A DNA stretch of 51,241 nt from Bog-366 sp964501985 (GTDB taxonomy: Bacteria > Acidobacteriota > Terriglobia > UBA7540). Made by a program: the position numbers and the translations under genes. The DNA lies in assembly GCA_964501985.1 (NCBI GenBank), contig CAZCVY010000019.1:1-51241 (forward strand), given 5' to 3'. The notes under the pieces are model-generated. The model did no database searches. It saw only the letters and a program-made list of their open reading frames with translations, and had not been told where the DNA came from. Each line of letters begins with the position of its first letter. Within the stretch, counting starts at the first letter, position 1. Positions 16,157 to 25,739 of this stretch are shown one piece after another.

Positions 16157-19100
16157 TCAGAAATACAGCTTGGCCCCGAGCTGGATTACACGGCCGGGGT
16201 TGGCAGCCCGCGCATATCCGAAGTCCGGCACGTCGAGGTAGTCGGCGTAGTTCCCATCGGTGTGGAGAAGAAACTGCGCATGATTGAAGGTGTTGAAGAA
16301 CTCGCCGCGAACTTCCAATGTGGTGCCTTCCGTCAGGCGCGTATCCTTGGCGAAGACGGCGTCCCAGTTATTGAGTCCCGGGCCGTGGAAAAACCTGCGG
16401 CTAGCGGATCCGAGCACGCCCAGGGTCTCCTCGCTGAACAAGCTGGGGTCAAAGTACGGCTGCCCGGTGCGTGGATTGTGGAAGGTCAGCTTCCCGCCGG
16501 AAAAGTTCGGCGTGTCGATAGGTAACTCACTGGGTCCCGAGCCGTTCGTCCCCAATAGAGACTGGTCGTCGCTTTCCAGAAGCGTGACGGGGTTGCCGGT
16601 GGAAAAGCGCGTAATGCCGCTCAATCGCCATCCCTGCGTCAGGCGCCGCGGGCCACCCAATTTGTCAAACGGGAGCTGGTAGTTATAGCTCGTGACAAAG
16701 TTATTGGTGATGTCGAAGGCTGACAATGAGCGTTCATTGTGGTCGAGAGGATTGACCGCCTCCCCGTAACCCGAGGCGTTCGACAAGGACTTGCTGAAGG
16801 TGTAACCGGCCAGAAACTCCAGACGTCCGGTCACATGGCGCACGCTCGCCTGGAAAGAATTGTAACTGGAATTTCCCAGTGTCGCGAACCATGAGTTGCT
16901 CTGAATTAGTGGACCAAAGGTCGGGCGCGCCGTGGGGATGACCGTGCCATCAGCCGCCGTGAAAGGCCCGTTCTCGCCATTGGGACCGCACGTCCCACTG
17001 CCTGGCTCCACATCGGCCAGTTGGCTCAGACTCAGGCACAAGGCCTGGTCCGCGGGATTGGCCTCCAAAGTGGTGAGCAATTTATGACCCTGTGTGCCGA
17101 CGTAAGCGAGCGACACGAGGGTGGAGGCGCTCAGTTGCCGCTGCACCGTAAGCTCGTAGTCCTCCCCGTAGGGCAGATCGTTCTTATAGTAGAAACCCGG
17201 TGAGCTGCTGATCGGGGTGTACTGCGACCAATTGATATTGTTATCCGGGTGTTGGGGGGAGGAATTCGCAGGCGGTGGGGCACTGGGAAACTTCTGGCCC
17301 TCGACAAAGCCTGTGCCTCGGTCGACGTAGGGCGTGGCGAACTCGGGGGGATGCGGGCTGCCATAGTAGAATCCGAACGGAGCATCGCCGATGGCGTTGA
17401 AGTTGGTGGCGCCTTCAAACGTGGTGAAGAACCGGCCAAAGCCTGCACGGATGCTGGTCTTGCCGGGTCCACCGGTTAGTTTACCCATGAATCCACCGTC
17501 GATGCTGGGCGAGTACGCAAGACCCAGCCGCGGCGAAAAGTTGTCGTATCGAATCGGTCCCAAGCCGCGTGGAATCCCGGGGTCGCCCGGAAAAACCCAG
17601 CCCGTGGGAGAACCGGGGAATACCTGGGATTGCAAACCGGGCACGAGGGTCTGGAACTCGTTGTGCTTCTCAGTCCAGGGGGTGTCGAATTCCCAGCGCA
17701 AGCCGTAATTCAGGGTGAGATCGTGGCGCGCCCGCCAACTGTCTTGCAGGTAGAGACCCACATAGTGATTGCGCCCGTAATCGGGAAAGCCCTGGCCTTG
17801 CTGAAATCCGACTGGAGCGCCAATCAGGTAGTCGGCGAAATCGATGCCGGTTTCCGCCCCATTATTAAAGGTATAAGCGCCATTGGACCCCCAATTGTAT
17901 TGAGTCTGCTGGTTGTAGCGCACCGTGCCGCCGAGTTTAATCGTGTGGGTGCCGAGGATCTTACTAAAGTTGTCGAGCCCCTGGAACGTGTTTTCGATGA
18001 TCCCGCCTACGCCCCCACCGCTACCCGTACTGAAGTCCTCAAAGCCCAGTGAGGGCACGGTGGCCCATGTCGGTTGAACCGGCCAAGGGCCAAGCGAGCC
18101 GGCGCCTACCGGGAAGCCCAATGACGCAAGGAAAGTCAAGCCATGAGGTTCGCCGGCGTTCGGATGGTTGAAGATGTTGCGGCGCGTGCCGGCCAGGCGG
18201 GCTTCGTTTACCGCGCTCGACCCAAACGACTTTGTCAGCCCGACGTTCACCACGTCGGACGAGACCGTGCTCCCGCCACCAAACAGCGGCGCCTCGGGGT
18301 TTAGGTTGGCAGACTCGTACTGGTCATAGTAATAGTAGCCCGTGAGCATACCGAGGTGGGTGTTGGCATCCAGCCGCCCGCTGCCCTTATCGTCCTGAAG
18401 CCGGCTAGCCGCGCCCGAGCTCACGAAGTACGGGCCGCTGTTGGCTTGCGGAATGTACTTGAGGATGTTCTGGGACGGCGTCGTGAAGGCGGCCGAGGGA
18501 ATTAACGCATTGGGGAATACGCACGCCGTGGAAGTCGTGCACCCGGGGGTGTAGTAGTTCTCGTCCTGAGTGACGGAGTAACCCAGTAGGCTGGTGAGGT
18601 TCGCGGCCCAGGCCGGGCCTTGCACAGTTCCGGTCATCTGACTTTCGAGGGCCGGGGCCGAAAAATCGCCCTGACGCTCTGCCTGCGATGGAACCGTAAT
18701 CTGTCCGGAACTCTGTCCCAGCACCTTGCGGTTACCCTGGTAGTCGGCAAAGAAGAACAGCTTGTTGCGCAAAATGGGCCCGCCCACAGTGCCGCCGAAC
18801 TGGTTCTGCTGATAAGGGCCTCGATTGATATCGAAGAAGTTGCGAGCTTCCAGGTCGGTATTGCGCACAAACTCAAAGGCGTCGCCATGGAACCGGTCGG
18901 TCCCGGACTTGGTGAGCACGTTAATCTGCCCGCCGGCATAAGCCCCGTACTCGGCGTCAAAGTTGTTGGTCAGAATGCGAAACTCGGCGATGGAATCCAG
19001 GTTAGGAATGATGGCCGTGCCGGAAAATCCCGATTCCTGCACTGTGGCGCCGTTCAACAAGAAGCCGTTCGCGGATTCCCGCATTCCGTTGACAGAAAGG

Positions 19101-19732
19101 TTGCCGGCATTAAGGTCGCCCGAGACCGGAGCAATGCCAAATCCCGTGGCGGTGAACTCTCCACCCTGGCCTCCCGCCATCCCGGAGCTGACCGGTACGA
19201 CTCCGGGCTGCAGGGCCAGCAGATCCGTATACCCGCGCGTGAGCAAGGGCACCTCGGTAATCTTGCTGCTGCCGATCACCTCGCCCATCTGCGTGCTGGT
19301 CGTATCCACGTGGACTACGGTGCTGTTGACGGTGACCGATTGGGTGACTTGTCCCACTTGCAGCGGGACATCGACCGTTAAAGCGGCATTAACCGTCAGG
19401 GTCAAGCCGGTTTGCCGATAGCGATTAAATCCATTCTTGCTGACGTCCACTTCATAGTCGCCCACAGGCAAGGCCTGAAACGAGTAGAATCCCTGCGCAT
19501 CCGTTGAGACCGTCCACCTCACGCCGGTCTCAGTGTTGAGGGCCACCACTTCCGCCGCCGGGATAAACGCCCCCGTGGCGTCGCGCACCACGCCGGAAAT
19601 GCTCCCCGTAACGCTGCCCCACACGGCCTTTCCAGCAAGCAAAAAAATAACCGCCGCGACGAGCCCGGCGGTGCGTAGATGTCTCGCCACCCGCTCGTGA
19701 AGCAGGTGGGCCGCATCGGATTTTCCACTCAT
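16157..19732 (-). CDS. Oar-like TonB-dependent outer-membrane receptor
   Basis: A 1191-residue receptor. The start at MSGKSDA (19732) has AAGGAGAG upstream and is followed by a signal sequence (TAGLVAAVIFLLAGKAVWG). A carboxypeptidase-regulatory-like domain comes next (GSISGVVRDATGAFIPAAEV, about residues 45-125), then a plug domain (TQMGEVIGSSKITEVPLLTRGY, a GG.GGEFTATGFGIAPVSG stretch, QINVLTKSGTD) and a long beta-barrel ending in an aromatic residue (IQLGAKLYF). The architecture matches the Oar/CarboxypepD_reg receptors expanded in Acidobacteriota. Ligand is unknown; regulation by the divergent LacI-type regulator suggests a carbohydrate. The 5' leader from the predicted promoter is long, about 320 bases. 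Confidence 0.92.
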   Translation of the reverse strand: MSGKSDAAHLLHERVARHLRTAGLVAAVIFLLAGKAVWGSVTGSISGVVRDATGAFIPAAEVVALNTETGVRWTVSTDAQGFYSFQALPVGDYEVDVSKNGFNRYRQTGLTLTVNAALTVDVPLQVGQVTQSVTVNSTVVHVDTTSTQMGEVIGSSKITEVPLLTRGYTDLLALQPGVVPVSSGMAGGQGGEFTATGFGIAPVSGDLNAGNLSVNGMRESANGFLLNGATVQESGFSGTAIIPNLDSIAEFRILTNNFDAEYGAYAGGQINVLTKSGTDRFHGDAFEFVRNTDLEARNFFDINRGPYQQNQFGGTVGGPILRNKLFFFADYQGNRKVLGQSSGQITVPSQAERQGDFSAPALESQMTGTVQGPAWAANLTSLLGYSVTQDENYYTPGCTTSTACVFPNALIPSAAFTTPSQNILKYIPQANSGPYFVSSGAASRLQDDKGSGRLDANTHLGMLTGYYYYDQYESANLNPEAPLFGGGSTVSSDVVNVGLTKSFGSSAVNEARLAGTRRNIFNHPNAGEPHGLTFLASLGFPVGAGSLGPWPVQPTWATVPSLGFEDFSTGSGGGVGGIIENTFQGLDNFSKILGTHTIKLGGTVRYNQQTQYNWGSNGAYTFNNGAETGIDFADYLIGAPVGFQQGQGFPDYGRNHYVGLYLQDSWRARHDLTLNYGLRWEFDTPWTEKHNEFQTLVPGLQSQVFPGSPTGWVFPGDPGIPRGLGPIRYDNFSPRLGLAYSPSIDGGFMGKLTGGPGKTSIRAGFGRFFTTFEGATNFNAIGDAPFGFYYGSPHPPEFATPYVDRGTGFVEGQKFPSAPPPANSSPQHPDNNINWSQYTPISSSPGFYYKNDLPYGEDYELTVQRQLSASTLVSLAYVGTQGHKLLTTLEANPADQALCLSLSQLADVEPGSGTCGPNGENGPFTAADGTVIPTARPTFGPLIQSNSWFATLGNSSYNSFQASVRHVTGRLEFLAGYTFSKSLSNASGYGEAVNPLDHNERSLSAFDITNNFVTSYNYQLPFDKLGGPRRLTQGWRLSGITRFSTGNPVTLLESDDQSLLGTNGSGPSELPIDTPNFSGGKLTFHNPRTGQPYFDPSLFSEETLGVLGSASRRFFHGPGLNNWDAVFAKDTRLTEGTTLEVRGEFFNTFNHAQFLLHTDGNYADYLDVPDFGYARAANPGRVIQLGAKLYF

Positions 19733-20044
19733 GGCACTCTCCTTTGTCACGGTCCTGGACCGATTCAGACCTAGCCCTCTTCCCCTTGACACTACTGCCC
19801 GGCGCAAAGTGCCTCAGTTCCCCGTTTCCATCAGACCTGAAGAGTTTTCGTGCCTATCGTTTTCTGGGATTGAGTGCGACGATTGACTTTACCGCTGCCT
19901 CACGAACTAGATCCTTGCCTGAGCCCACAGCAAAAAGAAACGACTCCCGCAGCGCCTATCGGCACCGGATCATCTTTATCTTTTCTCCTTCAACTAAGCC
20001 CTGAGGCCCTCGCCGGGATCAAACCCTAGCCGAGAACCCGTATA

Positions 20045-20088
20045 TCGAATCGTTTCGACATTCTCCGGCTCGCGGCCTTCCGTGTCAA
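20045..20088 (-). promoter_or_regulatory. Receptor promoter with LacI-family operator at the start site
   Basis: On the minus strand TTGACA (20088-20083), a 17-base spacer and GAGAAT (20065-20060) form a sigma70-type promoter. Directly downstream, at the expected transcription start, lies TCGAATCGTTTCGA (20045-20058), with arms TCGAA/TTCGA. The same core appears, inverted, upstream of the LacI-type gene. Confidence 0.65.
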
Positions 20089-20302
20089 GAACTTTTCGGC
20101 CCGCTTCCGGAGGCATGGTCGTTCCGGGAGGGAACGACGGCTCCCTCCCTCAACTCCGGCGTGCGGGCTTGGCTGTTTCCCTTCGGGTGCGTGCCCTGAG
20201 GCCATTAATTACGCCGTCGGCTCTGGAAGTCAAGTTACGATTCGGTGAAATTTCTGTTTCGCCCGGGTTCATCTCCCTGTGGGGGCAACGCCGCAAAAAA
20301 AG

Positions 20303-20350
20303 TTGACACAGGCGCTCCGTCTATAATAGAAAAATTGCGAAACGATTCGC
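20303..20350 (+). promoter_or_regulatory. lacI-type gene promoter and auto-operator
   Basis: TTGACA (20303-20308) and TATAAT (20322-20327) precede the operator GCGAAACGATTCGC (20337-20350), whose core is the reverse complement of that at the receptor promoter. The two hexamers are only 13 bases apart, shorter than normal, so one of them may not be used as drawn. The operator lies 14 bases before the start codon. Confidence 0.55.
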
Positions 20351-20363
20351 GAACATCTCTCTC

Positions 20364-21383
20364 ATGCCCACGATTCGCCAGATTGCCCGGGAGCTCAAGG
20401 TCAGCATCTCAACCGTTTCGGCGGTAATTAATAAGAACGGGTACGTGAGCGACTCGCTGCGCGCGCGCATCGAAGAGGCGCTCCGAAAAGCCGACTACCA
20501 TCCTAACCAAATCGCCCGCAGCTTGCGCCTGCGCGAGACGCACACTATTGCCATGATCGTCCCCGACCTCGCGAACACCTTCTACTCCCATCTGATGCGC
20601 GGTGCGGAAGACTACCTTTCCTCCGAGGGTTATCGCCTGATCGTTGCCGATACCCGCGAGGACTGGAAACGGCAGTACGACTATCTGATGCTGTTCTCGG
20701 GAAATACCACGGACGGGATCATCCTCGTACCGAGCATGGCCACCGACGACCAGATTGCTTCCATCCCCGGGCTGGTGCGTGCCACGCCGCTGGTGTACGT
20801 TGACCGGAGCCCGCTGCACGCGCAGGTGGATTCGGTCTTGATCGACAACGTCCAGGCGGCATTTAATGCCACCGAGCATCTGCTCCAACTCGGCCACCGG
20901 CGCATCGGCATTGTCCCCGAACCGCTCAATCTCCTCAATGCCGCTGAGCGCCTGGCGGGATATAAACAGGCATTGCGCGCTCACCGGATTCGGGTGGATT
21001 CCAAGCTCATCCGGCCCGGCGATAACACGGAGGACTCCGGCTACTGGCGCACGCTGGAGCTCTTCAAGCTAGGCGATCGCCCGACCGCCGTGCTCATGTG
21101 CAACAATCGCATGACTCTGGGCATGCTCGCGGCGATTCGCGAACTGGGTCTGGCGTGTCCGCGGGCCGTATCCCTAGTCGGTTTCGACGATTTCGAATGG
21201 AGTGCGCACCTTGATCCACCGCTCACCATGGTGCGCCAGCCGGCTGCGGAACTGGGCGCTACGGCTGCCAAAACCCTTTTGCGGCGTATTCGACTTACCG
21301 ATCCGCGCCCAAGCGAAAAGGTCCTGCTGCCCACCGAACTCGTGGTCCGTCGTTCCACGGCGCGACTTAAGAAGTCATCGTGA
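20364..21383 (+). CDS. LacI-family transcriptional regulator
   Basis: A 339-residue repressor with an N-terminal helix-turn-helix (TIRQIARELKVSISTVSAVIN, residues 3-23), the hinge helix with YHPNQIARSLR, and a periplasmic-binding-like ligand domain from about residue 62 (IAMIVPDLANTFYSHLMRGAE...DGIILVPS...PLVYVDR...VLIDN..AA..AT.HLLQLGHRRIGI). The C-terminal VSLVGFDDFEWSAHLDPPLTMVRQP is the usual late signature. It is divergent from the Oar-like receptor and sits over two matching operator half-sites, so it very likely controls both. No Shine-Dalgarno sequence is evident before the ATG (only CATCTCTCTC). The effector is unknown; a sugar would be typical. Confidence 0.92.
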   Translation: MPTIRQIARELKVSISTVSAVINKNGYVSDSLRARIEEALRKADYHPNQIARSLRLRETHTIAMIVPDLANTFYSHLMRGAEDYLSSEGYRLIVADTREDWKRQYDYLMLFSGNTTDGIILVPSMATDDQIASIPGLVRATPLVYVDRSPLHAQVDSVLIDNVQAAFNATEHLLQLGHRRIGIVPEPLNLLNAAERLAGYKQALRAHRIRVDSKLIRPGDNTEDSGYWRTLELFKLGDRPTAVLMCNNRMTLGMLAAIRELGLACPRAVSLVGFDDFEWSAHLDPPLTMVRQPAAELGATAAKTLLRRIRLTDPRPSEKVLLPTELVVRRSTARLKKSS

Positions 21384-21522
21384 GCCTTTGGCCCTTCTGG
21401 CGCCCTTCTCGGACCACGCGGACTTGCACCCCGGCCTAATCCTCTTGCCGATGAGTCGCTTAACCGTAGGATGAGGGACATGCGGCGGACGACGGGTTAC
21501 TTCTCCGCCCTCGAGGAATTGG

Positions 21523-21879
21523 CTAGAGGGAAATATCGTGCCTTAATTGCTTCGAGAGCTTCTCAATCTGCTTCGAACGGGCCGCGAGGTCCTGAGCGAC
21601 CTGGCCCTTCGCTGCCTTATCAACGTCCGCCGGGATCGACTGGGCCAATTTCGCGAGCTGGTCTGCTTCCTCCTTAAGCTTGGTCGTGTGTTTCGAGATC
21701 GAGCTAGGCTGGGGAATTGCTGCGAGTCGCGCCTCGAAGTGGTTCACCAAATCCTCGGCAACAATCTTAAGGCGCTTCGCCGCCCCCGCCACGCTGCGCA
21801 CCCCTCCTGCCGCACCGGACGCACGACCAGAGGGGGCCTGGGCGCCGCTCTGGCCATGCCTCCAGGTTAGCAACTTCAT
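21523..21879 (-). CDS. Hypothetical coiled-coil protein
   Basis: A 118-residue frame with protein-like composition: a Gly/Ala-rich N-terminus, then amphipathic helices KRLKIVAEDLVNHFEARLAA and KLKEEADQLAKLAQSIPADV and a Lys/Gln-rich heptad C-terminus (SKQIEKLSKQLRHDI). No family was recognised. The HFEARL segment recalls helical parts of type I restriction HsdR subunits, but there is too little to claim a remnant. It is divergent from the beta-helix/AAA+ gene with about 250 bases between. The start at 21879 is uncertain. Outside this frame, the 21384-22136 interval shows nothing else supportable. Confidence 0.4.
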   Translation of the reverse strand: MKLLTWRHGQSGAQAPSGRASGAAGGVRSVAGAAKRLKIVAEDLVNHFEARLAAIPQPSSISKHTTKLKEEADQLAKLAQSIPADVDKAAKGQVAQDLAARSKQIEKLSKQLRHDISL

Positions 21880-22136
21880 CGCAAAATAGCCGGCACCAAT
21901 TTACCCCCAATCGTTTTCTGTCGCATGGAAGACTTTGACGGAGCCGCGGGTCCAGTATGCCAGGCATTGCCTTCTCGTAAATCCACACACTATAATCAAA
22001 AATCCAAGGTCATTAAAGCCGCGACTCGGAACAATAAGAAAACTGCATCGAAAGCTGGTCTTTTTGAGTTCCGTCGTAGAGTTGTAAGGTTGACTCTACC
22101 GGATACGGCTGGCATAGAAACGGTGGGAGGCTGGAC

Positions 22137-24977
22137 GTGGCGAAACACAAAGTTGGGAGTGGTCTTTTTGGTTCCACCTTGCAAGCAGTTATGCCCTCGC
22201 TACGGATGGGCGATACCATCGTGTTTGGGCCTGGAACCTACGTGCTCGGCCGGCTGCAATATAATTCGATCACGTTCGTGGCGAGCAAGCCTGGCACCGC
22301 CATACTCCGTGGTGACGTCACGCTGACGGGAACTTGCAGCTTTAGCGGTCTCGACTTTGAAGGAACGATCTATATGGAGGGGCAGGGTAACCGTCTGGAA
22401 ATAGCGCAGAGCCGGCTGCAAAGTCGAAACGGCAACTTAGTCTACGTTAACAACTACAGCGAAGCGATAGTGCGAGAGTGCGAGCTGTCCAGCGGCGACC
22501 CGAAAAAAGTGTGTTTGTGCGCGGAGGGCGGCGCCTCTCTGTCGATTTTGCAATGCCGTTTGCACGATATCGCCGCCAACCCGGTTAAGGTGCTCAACAA
22601 TGCGCAATGCAGGATTTCGGATTCTGACATCACGAAAATTGGTTTTGCGGCGTGGGTTTTGCAAGGCGGCAGAATGTCGATCTCAAAATGTCAAATACAC
22701 GACAGCAGCGCCATCGGGGTCTTTTCGGAAGAGGGCGGCTTATTTGAAATAAGCGACTGCGAATTCTGGGGTTTTGGCAAATTCCCGGCGATTCGGGCGG
22801 GCAGGGGCAGCGCGGCCTCCATCAACCGCTCCAAGATTCGAGACGCTGCGGGTGGCATCGTTGTAGCCGACGGGGGGAGGGCAGAAATCGCAGGGTCTAC
22901 CTTGACGAACTTCTCGGACACGGCGATCTCCGTCTTGAACGGCTCTCAAGCGAGCATTGCCGAGACTTCGATTGTCAACCCCGATCGGGCGGGCGTTGGC
23001 GTCGATGGCAATTCCAAGGCGAACGTCTCGAAATGCAATATTGCTTCGTGTGGTGTTGGAGTCTTGGTGGTGAACAGTGCCGCGGTAGTCTCCGACACGA
23101 CAATCCACGATTTATCGGGCCATGGCGTCGGAATATTCGGCGGCGGCAAAGTCGAGCTGAAGAATTGTTTCGTGGGCAGCTGCGGCCTCAAACTCCTCAG
23201 CGTCATGCTTGGAGAGGCGACGATGGAGGACGTGAAATTCGTTGCCAAGGTTCCGGAATCGGCGATTCACGTGGAGGGACGTGGACCCGTCAGGACCAAA
23301 GGCTGCACAATCAATGGCCAGCCGATGCCGGACGGCCTGATTTTCGACAACGCCACCTTCGAGAAGCTGGACAAGCTGATCGGCCTTACGGAGGTTAAGG
23401 ACGAGTTACACAAGCTGTTCGACTTCGCCAAAAATCAGCAGAGACGCAAAGAGCAGGGCCTCAGCACCTCCGGCACGACCATGCACCTGGTGTTCACGGG
23501 CAACCCCGGCACCGGAAAGACCACCGTGGCGCGAATCGTTGGGCGCATCTTTGCCAATATTGGTCTGCTGAGAAAAGGGCATGTCGTTGAGGTTGACCGT
23601 TCGGCTTTGGTCGGCGAGTTCATCGGACAGACCGGACCGAAAACCATGAAGAAGATCGTGGAGGCGCTCGACGGCGTTTTATTTATCGATGAGGCTTATT
23701 CCTTAGCGGGGTCAGGCTCCGCGAACGACTTCGGGCCCGAAGCTATCGATACCCTACTCAAGGCGATGGAAGACCAGCGCGATCGCCTGTCGGTCATCGT
23801 GGCGGGCTACACCGCGCCGATGCGCAAGTTCATCGATGCGAACCCAGGACTTCAATCTCGCTTTACACGCTACGTCGAATTTCGCGACTACGATCCGCCG
23901 GCGATGGTGCAGATCCTGCACGGCCTTTTGGCGGAGAAAGCGTACGTGGTCGAGCCAGACGCTGATGCGCGGCTCGCCAAAGTACTCACCGATATGTACC
24001 GGACCCGCGACGAACACTTTGGCAACGCCCGCGCCGTTCGCGAACTTTTCGAGAAGCTGCTGGAGCGCCAGTCGCGGCGCGTGAGCGTTTTGGCCAATCC
24101 GGATCGAGCCGAACTGCAACGCATTACTCCTGACGACGTGCCGGACGAACGCCCCAAGGCCGTAGCCAACATCGATCTATTGCTCGCCGAACTCGATTGC
24201 TATGTCGGTCTGGGAGAAGTAAAGACAGAAATTCGTAAGCTGGTGAATGTTGTTCGGCTCAACGAAAGGCGCGTGCGCGAAGGGATTGACCCGCTTCCGG
24301 TGAGCCTGCACATGGTATTCTCCGGGAATCCCGGCACCGGCAAGACGACCGTGGCGCGTCTGCTGGGCCGAATCTTGGCCGGACTCGGATTACTGCGCCG
24401 AGGGCAGATGGTCGAGACCGATCGGGCAGGCTTGGTCGCCGGGTTCGTTGGGCAGACGGCGATTAAAACTACCGAGGTCATCAAATCGGCCTTGGATGGT
24501 GTGCTGTTCATTGATGAAGCCTACACCCTGGTATCAGCACAGGGGCAGGGGCACGATTTCGGGGGAGAGGCAATTGACACCCTACTCAAAGCCATGGAAG
24601 ATCACCGCGACCGGCTGGCCGTAGTTGTCGCGGGTTATAGCGCCCCCATGAAACGATTTATCGCCGCGAACCCCGGTCTGGAATCCCGGTTTACCCGTTT
24701 TCTATATTTTGCGGATTATAAGCCCGACGAAATGGTGGCCATCTTCCGCAAACTTTGCGCCGAGAAAAAAATGGAGCTGAATGGAGATGCCGAAGTGCCG
24801 CTCCGAGCGTTGTTCGAAAGAGTCTACGCCACGCGGAGCGAGAATTTTGGCAATGGTCGCTTGGTGAGAACTTTCTTTGAAACGAGTATTGAGCGCCAAG
24901 CAGAACGATTGATGACCGATACCAATGGATCAGCTCGCGTGATTACCCCAGCCGATATACCGGTACCCACTGCCTGA
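22137..24977 (+). CDS. Right-handed beta-helix fused to tandem CbbX-type AAA+ ATPases
   Basis: A 946-residue cytoplasmic protein; no signal peptide. GTG 22137 is chosen for GGGAGG six bases upstream. Residues about 20-405 are short repeats of roughly 22-24 residues with the pattern of a parallel beta-helix (for example ISKCQIHDSSAIGVFSEEGG, INRSKIRDAAGGIVVADGG, VSKCNIASCGVGVLVVNSA). Then come two CbbX/SpoVK-like AAA+ modules. The first has GLTEVKDEL, Walker A GNPGTGKTT at 455-463 and Walker B VLFIDEA at 514-520. The second has GLGEVKTEI, Walker A at 730-738, a second VLFIDEA, and the sensor/arginine segment GLESRFTR. Both are intact, so both should hydrolyse ATP. CbbX-type domains remodel protein complexes (Rubisco activase CbbX, EccA of type VII secretion). 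The beta-helix is presumably a recognition arm. The gene stands alone between gene-poor flanks. Confidence 0.9.
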   Translation: MAKHKVGSGLFGSTLQAVMPSLRMGDTIVFGPGTYVLGRLQYNSITFVASKPGTAILRGDVTLTGTCSFSGLDFEGTIYMEGQGNRLEIAQSRLQSRNGNLVYVNNYSEAIVRECELSSGDPKKVCLCAEGGASLSILQCRLHDIAANPVKVLNNAQCRISDSDITKIGFAAWVLQGGRMSISKCQIHDSSAIGVFSEEGGLFEISDCEFWGFGKFPAIRAGRGSAASINRSKIRDAAGGIVVADGGRAEIAGSTLTNFSDTAISVLNGSQASIAETSIVNPDRAGVGVDGNSKANVSKCNIASCGVGVLVVNSAAVVSDTTIHDLSGHGVGIFGGGKVELKNCFVGSCGLKLLSVMLGEATMEDVKFVAKVPESAIHVEGRGPVRTKGCTINGQPMPDGLIFDNATFEKLDKLIGLTEVKDELHKLFDFAKNQQRRKEQGLSTSGTTMHLVFTGNPGTGKTTVARIVGRIFANIGLLRKGHVVEVDRSALVGEFIGQTGPKTMKKIVEALDGVLFIDEAYSLAGSGSANDFGPEAIDTLLKAMEDQRDRLSVIVAGYTAPMRKFIDANPGLQSRFTRYVEFRDYDPPAMVQILHGLLAEKAYVVEPDADARLAKVLTDMYRTRDEHFGNARAVRELFEKLLERQSRRVSVLANPDRAELQRITPDDVPDERPKAVANIDLLLAELDCYVGLGEVKTEIRKLVNVVRLNERRVREGIDPLPVSLHMVFSGNPGTGKTTVARLLGRILAGLGLLRRGQMVETDRAGLVAGFVGQTAIKTTEVIKSALDGVLFIDEAYTLVSAQGQGHDFGGEAIDTLLKAMEDHRDRLAVVVAGYSAPMKRFIAANPGLESRFTRFLYFADYKPDEMVAIFRKLCAEKKMELNGDAEVPLRALFERVYATRSENFGNGRLVRTFFETSIERQAERLMTDTNGSARVITPADIPVPTA

Positions 24978-25739
24978 ACGCAGCGAGGGAAATCAGGGAC
25001 AGGCGCGAATAGAGTCGCTCGGCGCGATGGCCGCCGCCGAGTTCCTTTGCTCTAAACTCCGCCGTACGGGCACTGGGCCCCCGGTGGTACGGCAAAGCTG
25101 TCTTCCGCCTGCACCACATAGGCGTGGACGGCCTCCGTGGAACCCGTGATGCGAACTGTGCGGACAAAGTCTCCACGCCCGATCACCACCGCGTGGGAGT
25201 CGGAGTCCGGTGAAATACCGTACCTTTGCGGAGGTGAGAGGCAGAGATTAAAAAGAGTGCAGCGGGGATTTGCTAAGGAGGCCACTCTGAGCATCCATCG
25301 GTGCATATGAAGCAAGGACGCTTCATCAAAGAAATACTGCACAAAAAATAATATCGCGGCAGGGACTCAACTTCTCAATCTTAATTACGGTGTTGCGGAA
25401 GCCGAGGGCAGTTGGAGAAAAAACGGTCCATCCGGCCAACTGCCCCCGAACCTCATTCAGCTTGCCAAACACACGTAGTGAATGATAAAGGACGTTATCG
25501 CACACTCGTTCGCAACTCGTTATGAAATTGCCGTTCCACAAGCAATCCCAACTGGCGACGCCCCATTCGGAAGCCGACAAGGGCCGCAACTGGGATCGCT
25601 TAGCCGGGTCATCAGAGCAATGCGGGCTGTTTTAACACTTATGCCCGCTACGGGTGGGCAGCCCCTGCCACGTTGCGAGTTCGTGAGGGAGCCATCGGTG
25701 CTGGTCTTGACAGTTTGCGCCGCATCGTCATGTCGGCCT
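24978..25739. other. Gene-poor interval downstream of the beta-helix/AAA+ gene
   Basis: No gene is supported in these 760 bases. Two short minus-strand frames (25052-25342 and 25326-25589) have partly protein-like stretches but no recognisable family, no ribosome-binding site and a less biased composition than neighbours; they may be remnants of one decayed gene. Confidence 0.4.

Larger units (their letters stand above)
19733..20363. other. Divergent regulatory region between receptor and LacI-type regulator
   Basis: No gene is supported here. The right two thirds carries both promoters and operators (listed separately). The left 310 bases would be the untranslated leader of the receptor mRNA; no riboswitch could be recognised in it by eye. 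Confidence 0.6.

Noticed and set aside
25052..25589. Two short minus-strand frames that might be one broken gene
   Set aside because: Some protein-like stretches, but no motif and no start signal; described only as a possible remnant in the gap entry.
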